Shown here piece after piece: positions 21,748 to 32,733 of a stretch of 64,000 nt of DNA. This stretch comes from Scedosporium boydii (lineage: Eukaryota; Ascomycota; Sordariomycetes; Microascales; Microascaceae), in NCBI GenBank assembly GCA_002221725.1, contig NJFT01000097.1, positions 1-64,000 on the forward strand, given 5' to 3'. The stretch's first letter is position 1; every line of letters starts with the position of its first letter. The position numbers and the translations under genes are program-made. The notes under the pieces are model-generated. The model did not search any database. It saw nothing but the letters and a program-made list of their open reading frames with translations, and was not told the DNA's origin.

Positions 21748-24177
21748 ATGACCGAGTTCGAACCACTTGACAGCATTACCAACGCCGAATACACTTATTC
21801 CTGGTCTGGCGGTCGCAGTATTTCGTCGGAGGCGAGCTTCCACAACGAGGCTGACATGCCTCGGTCCCCTTCTTCCCCGCGCGGGTGGTCGGGCCAGGCG
21901 TCTGTGGCAGTGAATCACACAGGCCAATTGTCACCCGTGAGCCCCGGTATGGACTTCCGAGATCCTGACAGCGAAGCATCATCGTCAATGTTGATGAGCC
22001 CGGTTACATCCTCTCATACAAACTCGTGGGGCACGAGCAGCCTTGAGAAGCCAGGCCATGAAACCACGGCTCTCTGGACTCAGCAGCACGAGTGCGATGG
22101 AATCTCGATGGTACCCAAGGTGGAGGTTGTCGACGACGAGTTCGACATGAACCTTTTGAGCCAGTTACCGGCTGCGAATGAGGAGCCCGATACGAGCCCT
22201 AAGATCGATGAGATGAAGACAAAGCGTCCTCGGGGCCGTCCTCGGAAGCATCCGCTTACTCCAGTCGCCAACACGAACAAGGTCACCAAGGGTCGGTCGA
22301 AAACGGGGTGTATTACTTGCCGGAAGCGGAAGAAGAAGTGTGACGAAGCAAAGCCGAGGTGTAAGTGCACTCGTTCTCCCGCCACCTAAGCTCGGACTAT
22401 GTGGATAGATATACATTCATACCCCACACAACGCCCATCTAACTTCTTTTTTAAGGCATGAATTGCGAAAAGAATGCCGTTGTGTGCGAGGGTTATCACG
22501 AGAAGCAGATCTGGAAGAGTGGGAAGGAGAAGGCTGAAGAAGGTGAGTTCTGATATTATTGCGTCCGATTCCCTGTTTGGGATTTCTAACGTTTTCTGTG
22601 TTGCAGCTCGACTTCGCAGGGAGAGTCTTCCTGTGATAACCATGCAGCCTCTGTTCCATGCCGTAGAGACGACGGAAGACAAGATTTTCTGGAAACACTA
22701 TTGCAACCACCTTAGCAATGTCTTAACAGTGGAAGGCGAGCACAGAAACGCCTTCAAAGACATCGTTCTGCAGATCGCCACACGACACAAAGGACTTATG
22801 CATTCTATCCTGGCTCTGAGCAGCAAGCACATTGACTACGGGGCTCCCTATGGCGCCAAGATTCTTCAAGATAATACCGATGTGACGGCCAAATCCCTCC
22901 AGGACCGAGCAGATTTCCACCACGAGGAGTCTATGAAGTGTTTCTATGAGGATATCTCGAGATCGGGAGACAAAAACGACCCGGACCATTCGATGATTCT
23001 TACAGCAAGATACAGCCAGATGTTGTGTCTCTTATTGCAAACTTTGGTCGAGGGAAACCCGAGAGGCGAGCACAGGGTGCATCTGAAAGCTTACAAGAGT
23101 CTGATTCAGCACTCGCCTCCCGAAGACCCGAATTTCCTTGGCTTTATTACTGAATTCTTCGAGTATCACATCTTTGCCGACGAACTCGTATCGTACCCTT
23201 CGAACTCCTACGGGCTGCACCACCACCACCACCACTGCGACCCTACGTTTAACTCGGCTGACTGGTCTCCAGAGGTCCATTTGCATCCACCACGGCTTAT
23301 TGGCGTTACCGATGGACTGTTCGGCTACATGAGGAGGATTACTAGCATTCGGAACACTATTAGGGCTAACATAATAGCGAATGCAGAGTCTGCGGTGGGT
23401 TATGAGAGCCTTTACCGTGCCGCTGACATCGAGGCGGGCATCAGGGAATGGATGCCACATTGGCCTCCGGGTGATAGCAGGGATAGGGTGTCGCTCCTAT
23501 ACAAGCAGACGATGTGGGTGTACCTGTTTAGGACGATCTACCCGCCGAATGACGGTACCCGTCTTCCTACGCCGTGGGGTCCAGGCCCGGAGGGAATGAT
23601 GGAGTCGACGAACCACGAGACACATGCGCCGCCTAGTCCAGTCTCGAGCAGCATGGATCCTCACACAGGCGAGCTCCGACGCCACTCTTGCCCGTCGCCC
23701 TCGATGTCTACCTCGGATTCCCACGACACAGCGACTTTGACGCGCCGAGCTTCGTCTCCGAGACCTGCATCGACGCACAGCGATGGCACATTCGACAGGT
23801 TCCACCACCGCGACGAGTCTCGCCTATCATCTCCTTCTTCATCGATGCAGAACGTGCCGATGCAAGACCCGCGTATAACGCTAGCAATCGAGGAGTCGCT
23901 TACCATCATAGAGAGTTTTAAGCGGTCCGACCCGGCGCAGACATTACTTCTCATACCCTCCCTTGTGCTTGGTACGGCGTGCGTCAGCCCCAGACAGCAG
24001 GAACGAATCCGAACGGCGGTGAAGTGCGTCAAGGGATATACGGGGCTGAGGAATTGCAATCTTGTGCTGGAGGTGTTGGAGGAAGTGTGGAGGCTCATGG
24101 GGCGAGGGGAGTGGATGAGCGTGTGGGACTGGCAGGGCGTTGCCAGAAGTATGGGATTGGACTTTTTGTGTTCGTAG
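21748..24177 (+). CDS. Zn(II)2Cys6 transcription factor with AT-hook
   Basis: Three exons (21748-22360, 22456-22542, 22607-24177) encode 756 residues. Introns 22361-22455 (GTAAGT...AAG) and 22543-22606 (GTGAGT, TTCTAAC branch, CAG) keep phase. An AT-hook (KRPRGRPRKHP, residues 159-169) precedes a complete binuclear zinc cluster with cysteines at 188, 191, 198, 205, 208 and 215 (C-x2-C-x6-C-x6-C-x2-C-x6-C); the fourth Cys codon is split by intron 1. After a basic linker the rest resembles the fungal-specific regulatory domain (Fungal_trans type) with residues such as HSILALSSKHIDYG and ARYSQMLCLLLQTL. A six-His run sits near the middle. It should act as a nuclear DNA-binding regulator; targets unknown. 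The start ATG has C at -3; the next in-frame Met is residue 37. Specific orthologue not assigned. Confidence 0.9.
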
Positions 24178-25380
24178 GGTGAGAGAGTGGGAGAGGCTGG
24201 AGACTTTGAAGCATTGTGCGGGTTGGCGCATCGGGGCATGGGAGTGAAGCGCGCATTTGATGAAAGCGATGTTGTGGCTGCATTATAAACCGCTGAGCGT
24301 TGACGTTTTATGACATGGCGAGTGTTTTGTTTTCATACCTCCTCCTGTCCCCTCTGTCCTTTTATTTCTTTTGTTTTCTTCTTTTCTGTTTCCGAGCATT
24401 ACTCCTGCATGTATTTGTTATACTGTTCTGTTATACCCATTCGCTTAGCATTGTTTGTCTTTTGGTTGGATATACCTAGTCTCTGTTCTGTTTTGTTTCT
24501 ATTCCGGAGGTGGACTGGATTGGACATACTGAAGTTTTCTGCATGAGATGATTTGTTTAGAAAAGGGGAGGTGTTGGTGTTTCTGGGAGGTGAAATAAAA
24601 TCTTTTTATGCGCTTCTTTTTGTCCCATGAAGTATCCTTCTTTCTTCGAACGCGTGTTCCGTTCTGTGTTGCTCGAATTGAAGAGATATCGTTGCTGAGC
24701 ACATATAGTTGTTCTGTATATATCATGCCGATTTTTGAAACGGCCTCTCTACATCTTTTCAACTATTCAACTGCAGTAGAGAACCATATAAAAATAAAAA
24801 TAAAAGAAATCCACAATGAGGACAACCTCGTCCCTCCCCTGAGAACAATCTTGTTCTGTGTCACCATAACCATTCCGACCCGCCACTCGCACAAGATGAT
24901 ACAAACCCACCCTTGATAAACAACTATTAAGGACGATTGAAGCAGGTAGTCCGAGTAAATCAACTTCAAATTGCAGAAAACAAAAAAGTTCCTAGCATCC
25001 GTATCTAATACTGATTCTTCTTACTTTCCATACCCCCATGTAAATTGGTTCCGGACCAAAGCTCCCCGAGCAGAACACTCGATAACGAGGTCAAGAAAAC
25101 GGATGAGATGAAAAAAGAAGAAAAAAGAAAGAAAAAGGTCAAGCCCGAAAACTCCAAACCAGGAAACCTAGCCATATCCCATACAATAAACCATATCCCC
25201 ATTTCCCAGGACCGCAAAAACAATAATACACGTTCAAAAAGACGAATGCCCATATTTTCAAAGCATAACAACAACTCGAGACAACAGAGGGAGCCAAAAG
25301 TCCTCAAGACATCCTCGTTTTCTTGTTTTCTCTCTCTCCCCTCTTCTTTCTCGGCGCGTCACGTCTCCCTCTCATCACGC
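24178..25380. other. Intergenic between convergent genes
   Basis: Lies between the 3' ends of the transcription factor (plus) and the unknown Ser/Pro-rich gene (minus). T/A-rich stretches and an AAAATAAAAATAAAAG segment near 24789 suit 3' ends. No gene seen. Confidence 0.55.
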
Positions 25381-26473
25381 TCACGGCGACTTCGGCGTAC
25401 CCAGTCCAGAAGACCCCCCCTTCCGATGCCTCCTCGGCGAACTCGGCATAACCTGCACGGGCTCCCTCGCCGTCGTATCGACAAAAACATCGTCGTCCGC
25501 CGCGGTGCTCGTAACGCCCGCGCCATCCACCGCGATCCCGTTCGTCATCCGCGCCGCGCGCCGTTCCTGCACGGCCGTCGGGCTGATGGGCGTCTCTACT
25601 CCTCCTCCTCCGCTGGCGCTATGCACCAGGGAAGGGGGCCCTCCTTCACGTCTTCCTTCGCTTAGGGATGAAGATGTTCGTTCGAAGAGGAAGGCGCGAG
25701 TGCCTGCTTCTGCGGAGGCTACTATTCCGGGGAGGGGACGGCGTTGGTAGATGGGTCCGGAGATGGTACTTCCCGCTCCTTCGCCGAATCCCACAAGACT
25801 AGCTGACCCGTCATCGCTCATCCGATCATCGAACCCACCTACGGAGCGATTCGCCAACTCATCGTCCACATCATGACTCATCACCGATCCCCCCTCCCGG
25901 TAATTATTATCCAAACTCAACATATCCTCATCCTGCTCCGTCGTAGTCCGCGTATCGTCATCCTCCTCCTCATCCTCCCGTCCACTACAGCTCCCCGTGC
26001 GACTCGCAGTGCCCACCGTGCTCATCTTCGTAATCGCAACAGGCTGGCCCCGCGCATCGAAATACGCAGGCGTCGGACCATGCGGAGCCGGCGCCCCGGG
26101 AGACGAAGTCGCCGTGCGGAGGGTCGACACGCGCTCGAGACCCGCGAGACGGGAGATGCGGTCGGCGCGCTCGGCTTCGAGGGAGGTTGTGGAGGGCGTG
26201 TGGGCGTGGCGGCCGGTGGGGGGGAGGTGGCCGCGGTGGCCGTCTTTGATTGCGATTGTGGAGAGGGCGGAGAGGGAGGTTGTCGTGCTGGTGGGGGTGC
26301 CGCTGAATCGGAACGAGACGTTAGCAAGAAGACGAGAGAATTCGGCTGTGGGGGATTAGATTTCTGTTAAAAAAAAAAACTTACGGCATGTCGGGGGTTT
26401 CGGGAGTCGAGGAGGGAGGGGGGAGGTTGAGGAGGATGGGGTGGGATGCTTGGGGAGCCTGCGCCTGGGACAT
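25381..26473 (-). CDS. Uncharacterised Ser/Pro-rich protein
   Basis: Two exons: 26473-26385 (start MSQAQAPQASHPILL, good context ATCACCATG) and 26302-25381, joined across an 82-nt intron (GTAAGTTTT, TGCTAAC branch, CAG) that keeps the frame; total 336 residues. The protein is low in hydrophobic residues and looks largely disordered: a Pro-rich N-terminus, a Ser/Thr block leading to a short charged helix (EAERADRISRLAGLERV), an acidic run (EDEEEDDD) and a Gly/Ser-rich C-terminus ending GLGTPKSP. No signal peptide, membrane segment or catalytic motif is visible. I do not recognise a domain. The splice phase and uniform composition make it a real gene. It is convergent with the Zn2Cys6 gene. Confidence 0.75.
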
Positions 26474-27769
26474 GGTGATGGCGCTGTTTTGATGGAGGAG
26501 GGGCTAGGCAGGCAAATGGATAGGAGATGAGATCGCTCGACAGCTTGTTGGAGTAGCTTGGTTGAATAAATCGTCGGAGTTGAACGACGCGTAGGGAAAG
26601 TCTCGATGCAGTTCGATTGACCTATCGCTTCTCAATCTCGAGGCGACTCAACAGTCTGTCGGGGTCTGGTCGTCTTGATATATCAAATGTGAGTCGATAG
26701 CGCGGGGTCCTTATCGTACGATGGCGTCCTAAATATCCTTCTTGTCAACGAAGAGAAACTAAGCGCAATGATTCCAGCAATCCTGGAAGACCGCGCGCTC
26801 AATGGAATGCGATCGAAGTTTTGGAAAAGAAGTCGTTTCCAAGGAGTAGTTTGTGTAGCTGTTGTGGGTGGCATGAGGTCGTGTTATTAGGGGAAGGAGG
26901 GACTTGTTGCAGGCAGCCGAAATAAAAAGAGTTTAGGGAATGATCGACGTTTGCTAGCGGCTTCCTCCAATCAACATGTACATATTCATGTATCAGCCAT
27001 ATCAAGCATATGAAAGGCAGGTTCGATAGTCTATCTTGTCCAAGTCGCTCCAGTTCTCAGAAGAGCCTTTGTACCCTAATACTTTAGATACTTACGAAGT
27101 AGTAAGTAACCAAGGCCAATCAAACTTTCCTATCAACTTTATCGATCAGGACCCTCCAGTCCGACTCATGTGCTTGACTGGAGCAAGCAGCAGGATACTC
27201 ACATGTTGCCAGGCACAAGTAACTTCGAGGGTCCGGTTGGGACATGACGTAATCCGGGGAGTCCGTCTTGGCTGACAAACCAGACCCACCTCATCATACG
27301 AGGTACCTTGTCCCGAGGTACTTCGCATCGAAGTCCGGCAAGGGGCGTCCTTGCAGAGGGATTGATAGTCTTCATCACCAGTCTTCATCACGACATTGCA
27401 CTCAAGTCCCCTTGACACCGACGATCTCATGTTTATGAGGAGAAACATACCCATATCGAGAGTTGGTGTACCAAAGCGCAGTCTATTTCCTTTTCGATTT
27501 TACGAATCCTATGTGGACAAACTATTTGAATGAACGCATAAATGATTTCCGTATTCATAGCACTTAGGCAATCTATCTATGCAAAAAATTCCCCATAACA
27601 GAGAGTCAAATAAAAGAAAAACATATGATGCTCCCTTCTTCATCAAACCCAATAGTACACAAAAAGGGAGGAAGTACAAGAAGCCAATACAAAAGAGAGG
27701 GTGGAAGGGTCACAGTGTAAAGACGTTAAACAAAAGGGTGAGAAAACAAAAAGATTTCCGCTCAACATC
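26474..27769. other. Intergenic, promoter side of the 25.4-26.5 kb gene
   Basis: Contains one exact TACGAAGTA (27095-27103) and a related GAGGTACTTCG near 27315. A/T-rich sequence from about 27480 to 27690 may be the 3' untranslated part of the acyl-CoA dehydrogenase gene. No gene seen. Confidence 0.5.
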
Positions 27770-29817
27770 TTACAGCTTCATGCCCAAAGCCTTGTGCACC
27801 CTCATGCTTTGCCTTATGCTGAGATCCAGCATAATCTCCTCGCTACCGCCGGGAATGGCGTACGCCCTAACGTCCCTGTACAGCCTCTCGACCTTACCAC
27901 CCTGGCCACCGCGGGAGTAGCTGAGACCGCCGAAGATCTGGCTGGCCTCGCGGGCGCAGAACTCGAACGTGACGGTGGCCTGGGCCTTGAGAGAGGCAAT
28001 GGCACCGCCGAGCTTCAACATGGCCTCGGTTTCGCCCATCTGCTGGCACTGGAACAGGAGGTTCTCAAGCCACGAGTAAGAGGCCTCGATCTGGCGGGCC
28101 ATGTGGGCGAGCTTGAGGCGGATGACGGGGTGTTCGATGAGCTTCTTGCCGAAGGTCTTCCTCTTGGAAGCGTACTTGACAGACTCCTCGTAGCACACAC
28201 GGGAGAAGCGGAGGGCCTGGATGATGATGCCGATACGCTCGTGGTTGAAGTTGGTCATGATCACTATTGAATGTTAGACGAAAGTCCCGAAGCACATCAA
28301 TGAGGGATGAAAAGCCTACCTCGGAAGCCCTGGTTCTCCTTGCCAATCAAGTTCTCAACGGGGACCTTGACGTCCTCGAAGGTGACGTAGGTGGTGCCGG
28401 ACGACCAGACACCCTGGCAGTCCATCTTGCGGGTGGTGACACCGCCGAAGCTCCTCTCGATGAGGAGAAGACTGACGCCGTTCATGCCGGGACCGCCGGT
28501 GCGCACGGCGGTGGTGAAGTAGTCGCTCCAGATACCGTTGGTGATCCACTTCTTCTCACCATTGACAATGTAGTGCTTGCCGTCGGCGCTGAGCTTAGCC
28601 TCGCAGTTGAGGCCGGCGACGTCGCTACCCGCATCGGGCTCGGTGATGGCGAGGCAGATCCTCTTGTCACCGGACAGGATACCGGGGAGGATGCGGTCGA
28701 CGAGGCTCTTCTTGCCGAACTTGAGGAGGGGGGGGCATCCAATTCCGAAGCCGCCGATGAGGTTCCAGACGAGACCACCGGAGGCAGCGCGGCAGATCTC
28801 ATCGGTGATGACCAGCTCGTGGAAGAGATCCCACTTCTCGGGGGGAACGCTCTTGACCGACTTGCCGCCGGTGTACTTGGTGGGGTAGTGTACACCGAGG
28901 AGACCGGCGAGGTAGCCTCGGCGGCCCATCTCCTTGTAGATTTCGGGATCGACCAGCCTGTTCTCATCCCACTCGGTGACATTGGGCTCAATGGCGGACT
29001 CGACCCACTCACGAACCTCGGCACGGAGGGCAGCATGGGTTTCGTTGAAGTAAGGGGAGTGGTACTGCGATATGCACCTAATTAGCTTAGCGTCCACTAA
29101 GAATGCCGGGGTTTGTAAATGACACGGCGGCAGGGACAGGAGGGCCCATTAATTTTTTTTTGTTGTGTCGCCATCATTCAAGCTCCGCAACAACAAATTG
29201 TGGCTGCAGGAGCCGCGGCTGTCTGTCGAGTGGAACGAAGAGGAGAACACTACTTACGCCCTGGTACCAGTTGGGGTCAGCATAAGGGATGAGGCTGCCG
29301 AAGGGTTCTAGAGCCTCGGAGGGAGCAGCCTCGGCCTTCTTCTCGGCGGGCTTCGCGGGCGCCGCAGAGGGCGCAGGCTTGGGAGCGGGAGCGGGAGCAG
29401 CAGCGGCGGGAGCAGGCGCAGCAGCCTTCTTGGTGTCGAGAGAGCCGACCTGGAGCTTAGGCTTGTACTTCTTCAGGACAGCCTCGCCGTGGTACTTCCA
29501 GAACATCTTAGAGGCATCCTTGCCGGCGACTCGGAGGAGGATCTTCTTGCCACCTGTTGTTGGGGTGCGGCGTATCGCGCCGAAAAGTTAGACCTCGGCA
29601 CTTTCCAAGTTGGGTCATGCAAGTGGGGTGGGAGTGGGAAATCTAGCTCCCCTTCCGGAGCTGTCCCAAAAAGCGAAAATCGGGGGAAAACAAGCTACTC
29701 ACCAGGATGGTCATCTTGGAAGTTGGTCAGATCGTAGACATCGCCGTCAATGGTAATGAAGAGGTCCTTCGCGGTCTTATGCTGAGCGACCTCGCTCGCG
29801 GTGAATACCTTGGACAT
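27770..29817 (-). CDS. Cytochrome b5-acyl-CoA dehydrogenase fusion
   Basis: Four exons (29817-29703, 29553-29258, 29064-28320, 28263-27770) give 549 residues; all three introns (149, 193 and 56 nt) preserve phase. Residues 1-75 are a cytochrome b5 domain with the heme-ligand motif HPGG (His37) and a second His at 60. An Ala/Pro/Lys linker (about 75-135) leads to an acyl-CoA dehydrogenase domain with N-terminal, beta-barrel (LAITEPDAGSDVAG) and C-terminal helical parts (FGGLSYSRGGQGGKVERLYRD). It should oxidise an acyl-CoA thioester using FAD, with the b5 domain as an electron relay. At the medium-chain-type catalytic position (YEGTS) this protein has PGGSE, whereas Glu394 in NHERIG matches the base used in isovaleryl/long-chain-type enzymes. 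The C-terminus GMKL is not a convincing PTS1. Strong start context (CACAATG). Confidence 0.92.
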
Positions 29818-31325
29818 TGTGATGGAGGTTGGTGGGGGGAGGGCGTGTTAGATGAGCCGAGGCCAGATATGAATGAGACGAGATGAGGATTTCGCTTCAG
29901 CACACACAAAGCGAAACAAAAACAAGAAATAAATATACGATTTTAAGAATAATAGAGAGAGAGAGAGAAGAAGGGAGCAGGTCGGGGAGGAAAATAATTA
30001 GGACTGGAGTTGGGGGGAGGATGGGGAGATTTGAATGAAATCGTGGTCAAGGTGCTGACATTCCCATTTAAGGACCTGGACCGTTCGATGCGACTTCAAA
30101 TGGGACGCTGGAACTGATGGAGACGTGAGGCCGGGGCTTGTCGGCAAAGGGGGAAAGAGTGCTGCAGTCGAACAATCACATGCTTTGTCACCTAAAAGAG
30201 TCGCCGAGAATGTACTTATACACTGCTCCAAGGGGCAGGAGCATGGCAAGTACCCCCAAAAGGAAACATCCCATTCAATTTCTCCCACGGGATCCTTCCC
30301 CAAACTAGAGAGAAGGCGCCCACGGGGTATGGACCTGATAACCTCCAATAGAATTTCGCATGTGAGAGAGACTTGGCCAATCATAGAACCCGAATTAGAT
30401 CTGACAACTGAAGGACACTTATCAGGTGACCCCAATTTTCGACGGAGTACATGTACAGAGGAAGCCCCAGCTCCATATGGCCTGGAGGTACCCAAGTACA
30501 GTCCGCTAAACTGCCAAGGTCCGTCGCTTGTGAGATCTCAGCGCACTCAAACGCAGCTCTTCTTCCCTCGGAAAAAATGGCTTGACGTCACCCAAACTCG
30601 CTCCTGCCCAATGACCCGAGGTCCATTACCGAAAGTCTGTCGCCGAGCTTCACATTGAAACCCTTTTGAACTCGGGAGTCTCGTACTCTTTTTTACCCCA
30701 CAGCTCGAACACGCCGCTGAACCTTTTTATTCATTTTGTCGGTTTTCTTTTCCCCATTGCACCCCGTCGCATTTGATTGATCTGATCTGGCTCGTGGTCT
30801 AGGGCCACCACTAGGGTTTTACGTGTCTTTCTGACTTAACATTTTAGCCAGTCTAACCCCACACATCTCGGCGCGGTGTGTTCGAAGATGGTGAGCCTCG
30901 TGCGCATGGGATAGTTGCATTCGCCATGTTGCATGGAGCAATTTCCGGGGACATTTGAACCTGTTCTAGACCACCCTCTCGACGGAGAGCGAGCCGAGCC
31001 ATATGTTGATCTGACCGGTCCTCGAAGACGCACTTGACATATACCTCATGATAATGGGCTTTTACTGTAATGCCATGTCCTTTGGTAGATGCTCGATTGA
31101 CGCACGTCGGAGATTAGAGACTCGTAAAGGATCGAAACTCATCAATGTTATCAAATGTTTTCAGTAATAGCTGCCATCCCCATCCAAACTCCGTAACGCC
31201 CGAATCGAGGCAGACCCATCAAGTTCTATCGCCCGTTCCATACAAATTGCCCGACACCAAAAATACTACTCTCCCCAACAAAAAGAAACTCAATCACGAC
31301 CCCCTCTTCATCCCCAGCCCGCAGC
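29818..31325. other. Intergenic upstream of the b5-acyl-CoA dehydrogenase
   Basis: A (GA)n stretch lies near 29951-29968. Frames at 29998-30495 and 30125-30658 overlap on opposite strands and show no family features, so I regard this as promoter and spacer DNA. Confidence 0.5.
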
Positions 31326-32733
31326 TTAACCAGCAGCCCTCGGCTTCGCCTTAGCCTTCGCCTTCTCCTTCTTCTCCTCCTTCAACTTCTTCCTCTTCTC
31401 CACATTCTTCTCCTCATTCTTCCTCTTCAGCGCAGCCTTCTCCTCCTCCGTCTTCGGAATCACCTTAAAAAACCCGTCCAACCTAACCTGCTGCGCGCTC
31501 TTCAGGTTCTTCTCCAACCTCTTGCCTCCCGCCCTCACCCTGTCCTCCGAGAATCCCTTTTCCGTGACGAGGAACTGCACGAGTCCCTCGATGTCGGGTT
31601 TGTCCCATTTGAAGTCGCAGAGCGGGTCGGAGGCCGGGCGTACGTCCGGGTGGAAGAAGAGCTCGCGCGCGTCTTCGTAGGGCCAGTCTTCGGGGAGCTT
31701 GAAGCGCTCTTTGGGGTCCTTTTGGATGGCTTCGACGACTTTTTCGAGGGTTTTGTGTTCGCGGATGAGTTTGAGGGCTGTCGTGGGGCCGACTTTGGGG
31801 ATGGGGTCGAGGTAGTCGCAGCCGAGGAGAATGCAGAGGTCGACAAACTAGTAAAAATCGTAGGTTAGCCTGACAAAGTCTCATGGCAAAGAACGCCGGG
31901 CACGAGAGCATTCTTACCTGGTCCCTCGACATGTCCAAACCCTCGAGAACCTTGTCAAGATGAATCTCCTGGATAGGCTCCTTCCTCTGCTCACTAAACG
32001 TAAGATGCCTCAACAAAATCGGCGAATTAAAACACAACGTATCCATGTCTTCACTCGCGGCAGCAAACACCTTCCCCGCCCTCGCCAAAACCGCACACTG
32101 CGCCTCCGCCTCCGTCGGCGCAACAATGTACGGGATCCCCATGAGCTTCAGCAGCCGCTGACACTCGGCGTTGTGCTCCCTCGTCACCCTCACCGTGCGG
32201 CGCGCGAACTTTTCCACGTCCTCCGACGTACCCGTCTCCTTGGCCTCCTCGAGCCCTTCTTGCGCTTCTTGCTTGCGCTGGAAGCGTTTGGCGAGTTCGC
32301 CGGATTTGAGTTTTGGGGGGGCGCCGTCGAAGACGTAGAGGGGTTTGATCCCGTTGTCGACCATGCGCAGGGTGCGGTAGAACATGCCCATTAGGTGGGA
32401 GGTGGTTTGGCCGCTTTCGTCCATTAGTTGTTGGCCTTCGCTGCGGACGGCGATGAGGAAGCTGTAGATGCTCATGGATCTGTTTATTGTTGCTAGAGTC
32501 AGCAGTGGTTGGGAAAAAAGGGTTAGTAGTTTCGAGGGCTGTCATACGCATCCTATGTGTTCGTCGCTGTTAGTTCCAAGCCAAAAGAGAAATGTGGTAT
32601 AGGGATGGGTGGGAACGAGTTTGTCTCAACGTACAATTGCTACTTTGCGCCCAAAGTGGTTCTTGATCTCCCCCTCCTTGATCGCGTCAGGAGCATGCTC
32701 CTTGATGATGGACGCCAGGTTCTTGATACCCAT
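31326..32733 (-). CDS. FEN1: Flap endonuclease 1 (FEN1/Rad27)
   Basis: Five-exon structure... four introns are not needed: exons are 32733-32635, a 5-nt micro-exon 32552-32548, 32479-31918 and 31847-31326, giving 395 residues, the usual length for fungal FEN1. The protein starts [18 protein letters not shown] in strong context. Metal-binding carboxylates are all present: Asp34 (VAIDASMS, supplied by the micro-exon), Asp86 (YVFDGAPP), Glu158/Glu160 (PTEAEAQ), Asp179/Asp181 (SEDMDT) and Asp233 ([12 protein letters not shown], helix-hairpin-helix region). A PCNA-binding box, [11 protein letters not shown], lies near residue 337, followed by a Lys/Glu/Ala-rich basic tail. It cuts 5' flaps during Okazaki fragment maturation and long-patch base excision repair in the nucleus. 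Introns: 32553-32634, 32480-32547 and 31848-31917. Confidence 0.95.
32548..32552 (-). other. 5-nt micro-exon of FEN1 (GATGC)
   Basis: Flanked by an acceptor (ACATAG) at 32553-32558 and a donor (GTATGA) at 32547-32542. Including GATGC restores ATT-GAT-GCA-TCC-ATG, that is Ile-Asp-Ala-Ser-Met, the invariant FEN1 sequence; skipping it shifts the frame and loses Asp34. Confidence 0.85.

Noticed and set aside
25045..25665. 206-residue plus-strand frame
   Set aside because: It is largely antisense to the coding exon 25381-26302, which has better composition and a phase-consistent intron.
28267..29085. 272-residue plus-strand frame
   Set aside because: Antisense shadow of the acyl-CoA dehydrogenase exon; its Gly/Leu/Asp-rich text is the complement of that gene.
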